NCBI RefSeq assembly: GCF_018449545.1
Contig: NZ_JAAVUR010000001.1
Location: forward strand, 1-64,000
DNA: 64,000 nt
Source of the DNA: Granulicella sp. dw_53
Lineage (GTDB): Bacteria; Acidobacteriota; Terriglobia; Terriglobales; Acidobacteriaceae
Reading direction: 5' to 3'
The notes under the pieces were generated by a model. It had not been told where the DNA came from and searched no databases. It saw only the letters and a list, made by a program, of their open reading frames with translations. Position 1 is the first letter of the stretch, and every line of letters begins with the position of its first letter. The position numbers and the translations under genes are program-made. Below are positions 63,065-64,000 of this stretch, one piece after another.

Positions 63065-64000
63065 TCACGGGGTGCCGGAGGTGGCGAGTAAGTCAAGGAC
63101 ATATTGGTAAAAGCCGGGTTGATCCGTGAAGCTGAGAAAGACATTTTGCAAATTGACGCTGGTCTCGACGCGGTCCGGAACCCGTCGAATCCATCCCTGA
63201 TTGAAGCCCCAAGTCTCGATCGCGAGGTGCATCTTCGTAGATGGCGTGTAGAAACCGGGCCGCGTCAGCCAGCAGGCCGCAGTCACATCCCATAACCGAT
63301 AGAAGGGTTCGTTGACGACCAGACTGTAAGCCTCAAACGCAAGCTGCGAATAACTGTAAGTTTTTCCTTGCTTTTGCAGCGCGTCGAGAAAGGCCTTGCT
63401 AACCGGAGCGGAGTTGCTGATATCGAGGGGAAAGAGATGAATACCGCTAAAGCCTAGTAGCACTTCGTCCACCGAGTAGGGGTCCCAGAAGGCGTTCCAT
63501 TCGGCATGGGCGTTGGCTACCGCGGGATTGAGAGTTGCGGGGTCGAGATTGCCTGGTACATCGATCGCACCGCCCATCCACACAATCTTTTCTACGCCCT
63601 CGATCAACTCCGGTTCGAGGCGCAGCACATCAGTCAGCGGGGTCATCGGACCTGTCATCAGTAGTGTCAGTGGACTATTCCCTGCAATGGCCTGCTTCAG
63701 CAGCGTTGCCAACAAGACCTCGCCATCCGGCGGAGGTGTTACAACATATGGAGTGAACGGTTGAAGGCTGGGAATTTCTCCGAAGGTGACACAGTCGCCC
63801 CGATACTCCCAGGGGAAAGCGTTCCATCCTCGGGCGCGGCTCAGGGCAATCGGAATCTCCGGACGGCGAAGGAACTGTTGCAGCTTCGATGCCGCCTGCA
63901 ATGCAGGTGCCTCTAGGCAGTCCGCGTTGACAATAACAATGCCCAATAGATCGATCTCAGGCATCGCGATAAGCAACATCGTCGAGATGAATTCATCGAT
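63065..64000 (-). CDS. Nucleoside hydrolase-like protein, N-terminus beyond window
   Basis: The frame is open to the window edge, so the gene continues beyond 64000. The visible part starts EFISTMLLIAMPEIDLLGIVIVNADC and runs through LTLLMTGPMTPLTDVLRLEPELIEGVEKIVWMGGAIDVPGNLDP, DPYSVDEVLLGFSGIHLFPLDIS and LYDVTAACWL-like text, typical of inosine-uridine-preferring nucleoside hydrolases: TGPLTN-like, MGG and NAxxDP-like motifs and the D-V-A segment. The family's calcium-binding N-terminal DxDxxxDD motif would lie outside the window. It would cleave the N-glycosidic bond of nucleosides. Stop at 63065, 55 bp upstream of the cytochrome-like start. Confidence 0.78.
   Translation of the reverse strand: MDEFISTMLLIAMPEIDLLGIVIVNADCLEAPALQAASKLQQFLRRPEIPIALSRARGWNAFPWEYRGDCVTFGEIPSLQPFTPYVVTPPPDGEVLLATLLKQAIAGNSPLTLLMTGPMTPLTDVLRLEPELIEGVEKIVWMGGAIDVPGNLDPATLNPAVANAHAEWNAFWDPYSVDEVLLGFSGIHLFPLDISNSAPVSKAFLDALQKQGKTYSYSQLAFEAYSLVVNEPFYRLWDVTAACWLTRPGFYTPSTKMHLAIETWGFNQGWIRRVPDRVETSVNLQNVFLSFTDQPGFYQYVLDLLATSGTP

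Overview
The window looks like a chromosomal accessory region of a soil Acidobacteriota (Terriglobia-like). Pointers are remnants of the large duplicated FtsX-type permeases with PadR regulators that are common in that group, a TonB-receptor fragment of the Oar type, sugar-active secreted enzymes and many Tat or Sec exported oxidases. This is inference from gene style; no rRNA or intact tRNA is present to fix taxonomy. Fragments of IS3, IS6, IS66, IS630 and ISL3 transposases and a group II intron show heavy rearrangement.

Layout. 0.4-10.9 kb: a near mirror-image cluster with two sugar-O-methyltransferase-like proteins and two paralogous flavin-reductase-like proteins on opposite strands, an outer-membrane-like protein plus small cytochrome c, a DUF2306 membrane protein, a lipid-exporter-like ABC transporter and a phytanoyl-CoA dioxygenase (PhyH). 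11.6-14.7 kb: an IS66 element with 8-bp target duplications, carrying an antisense group II intron. 15-24.9 kb: mostly broken genes (PadR, permease, response regulator, CusA, RNase HI, TetR, esterase, SDR, exonuclease, TonB receptor), with an intact carboxylesterase, an M15 peptidase and a DUF2071 gene among them. 25-38.3 kb: LysR/amine oxidase/MFS block, D-2-hydroxyacid dehydrogenase, GH3 glycosidase, DoxX and metallo-beta-lactamase-fold genes.

38.5-58.5 kb is a genomic island. Its left part carries a class II Fic protein, the bacterial RNA-repair pair Pnkp-Hen1, an excisionase-like HTH and a tyrosine integrase ending at a tRNA-Met 3' half. Its right part is a defence island: a Septu-like ATPase/HNH pair, a 1278-aa zinc-hook SMC-like ATPase with two C-terminal LexA/UmuD (S24)-like domains, a nuclease-nSTAND NTPase interrupted by one in-frame amber codon, a HEPN-like protein, a HigBA toxin-antitoxin pair, a decayed integrase and a tRNA-Pro 3' half. 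59-64 kb returns to chromosomal-type genes: IS fragments, a multicopper oxidase translationally coupled to a c-type cytochrome-like protein, and a partial nucleoside hydrolase.

The best candidate for an undescribed system is the SMC-S24 fusion with its neighbouring nuclease-NTPase (48.9-55.1 kb). A second is the methyltransferase/flavin-reductase/PhyH cluster at the left end.
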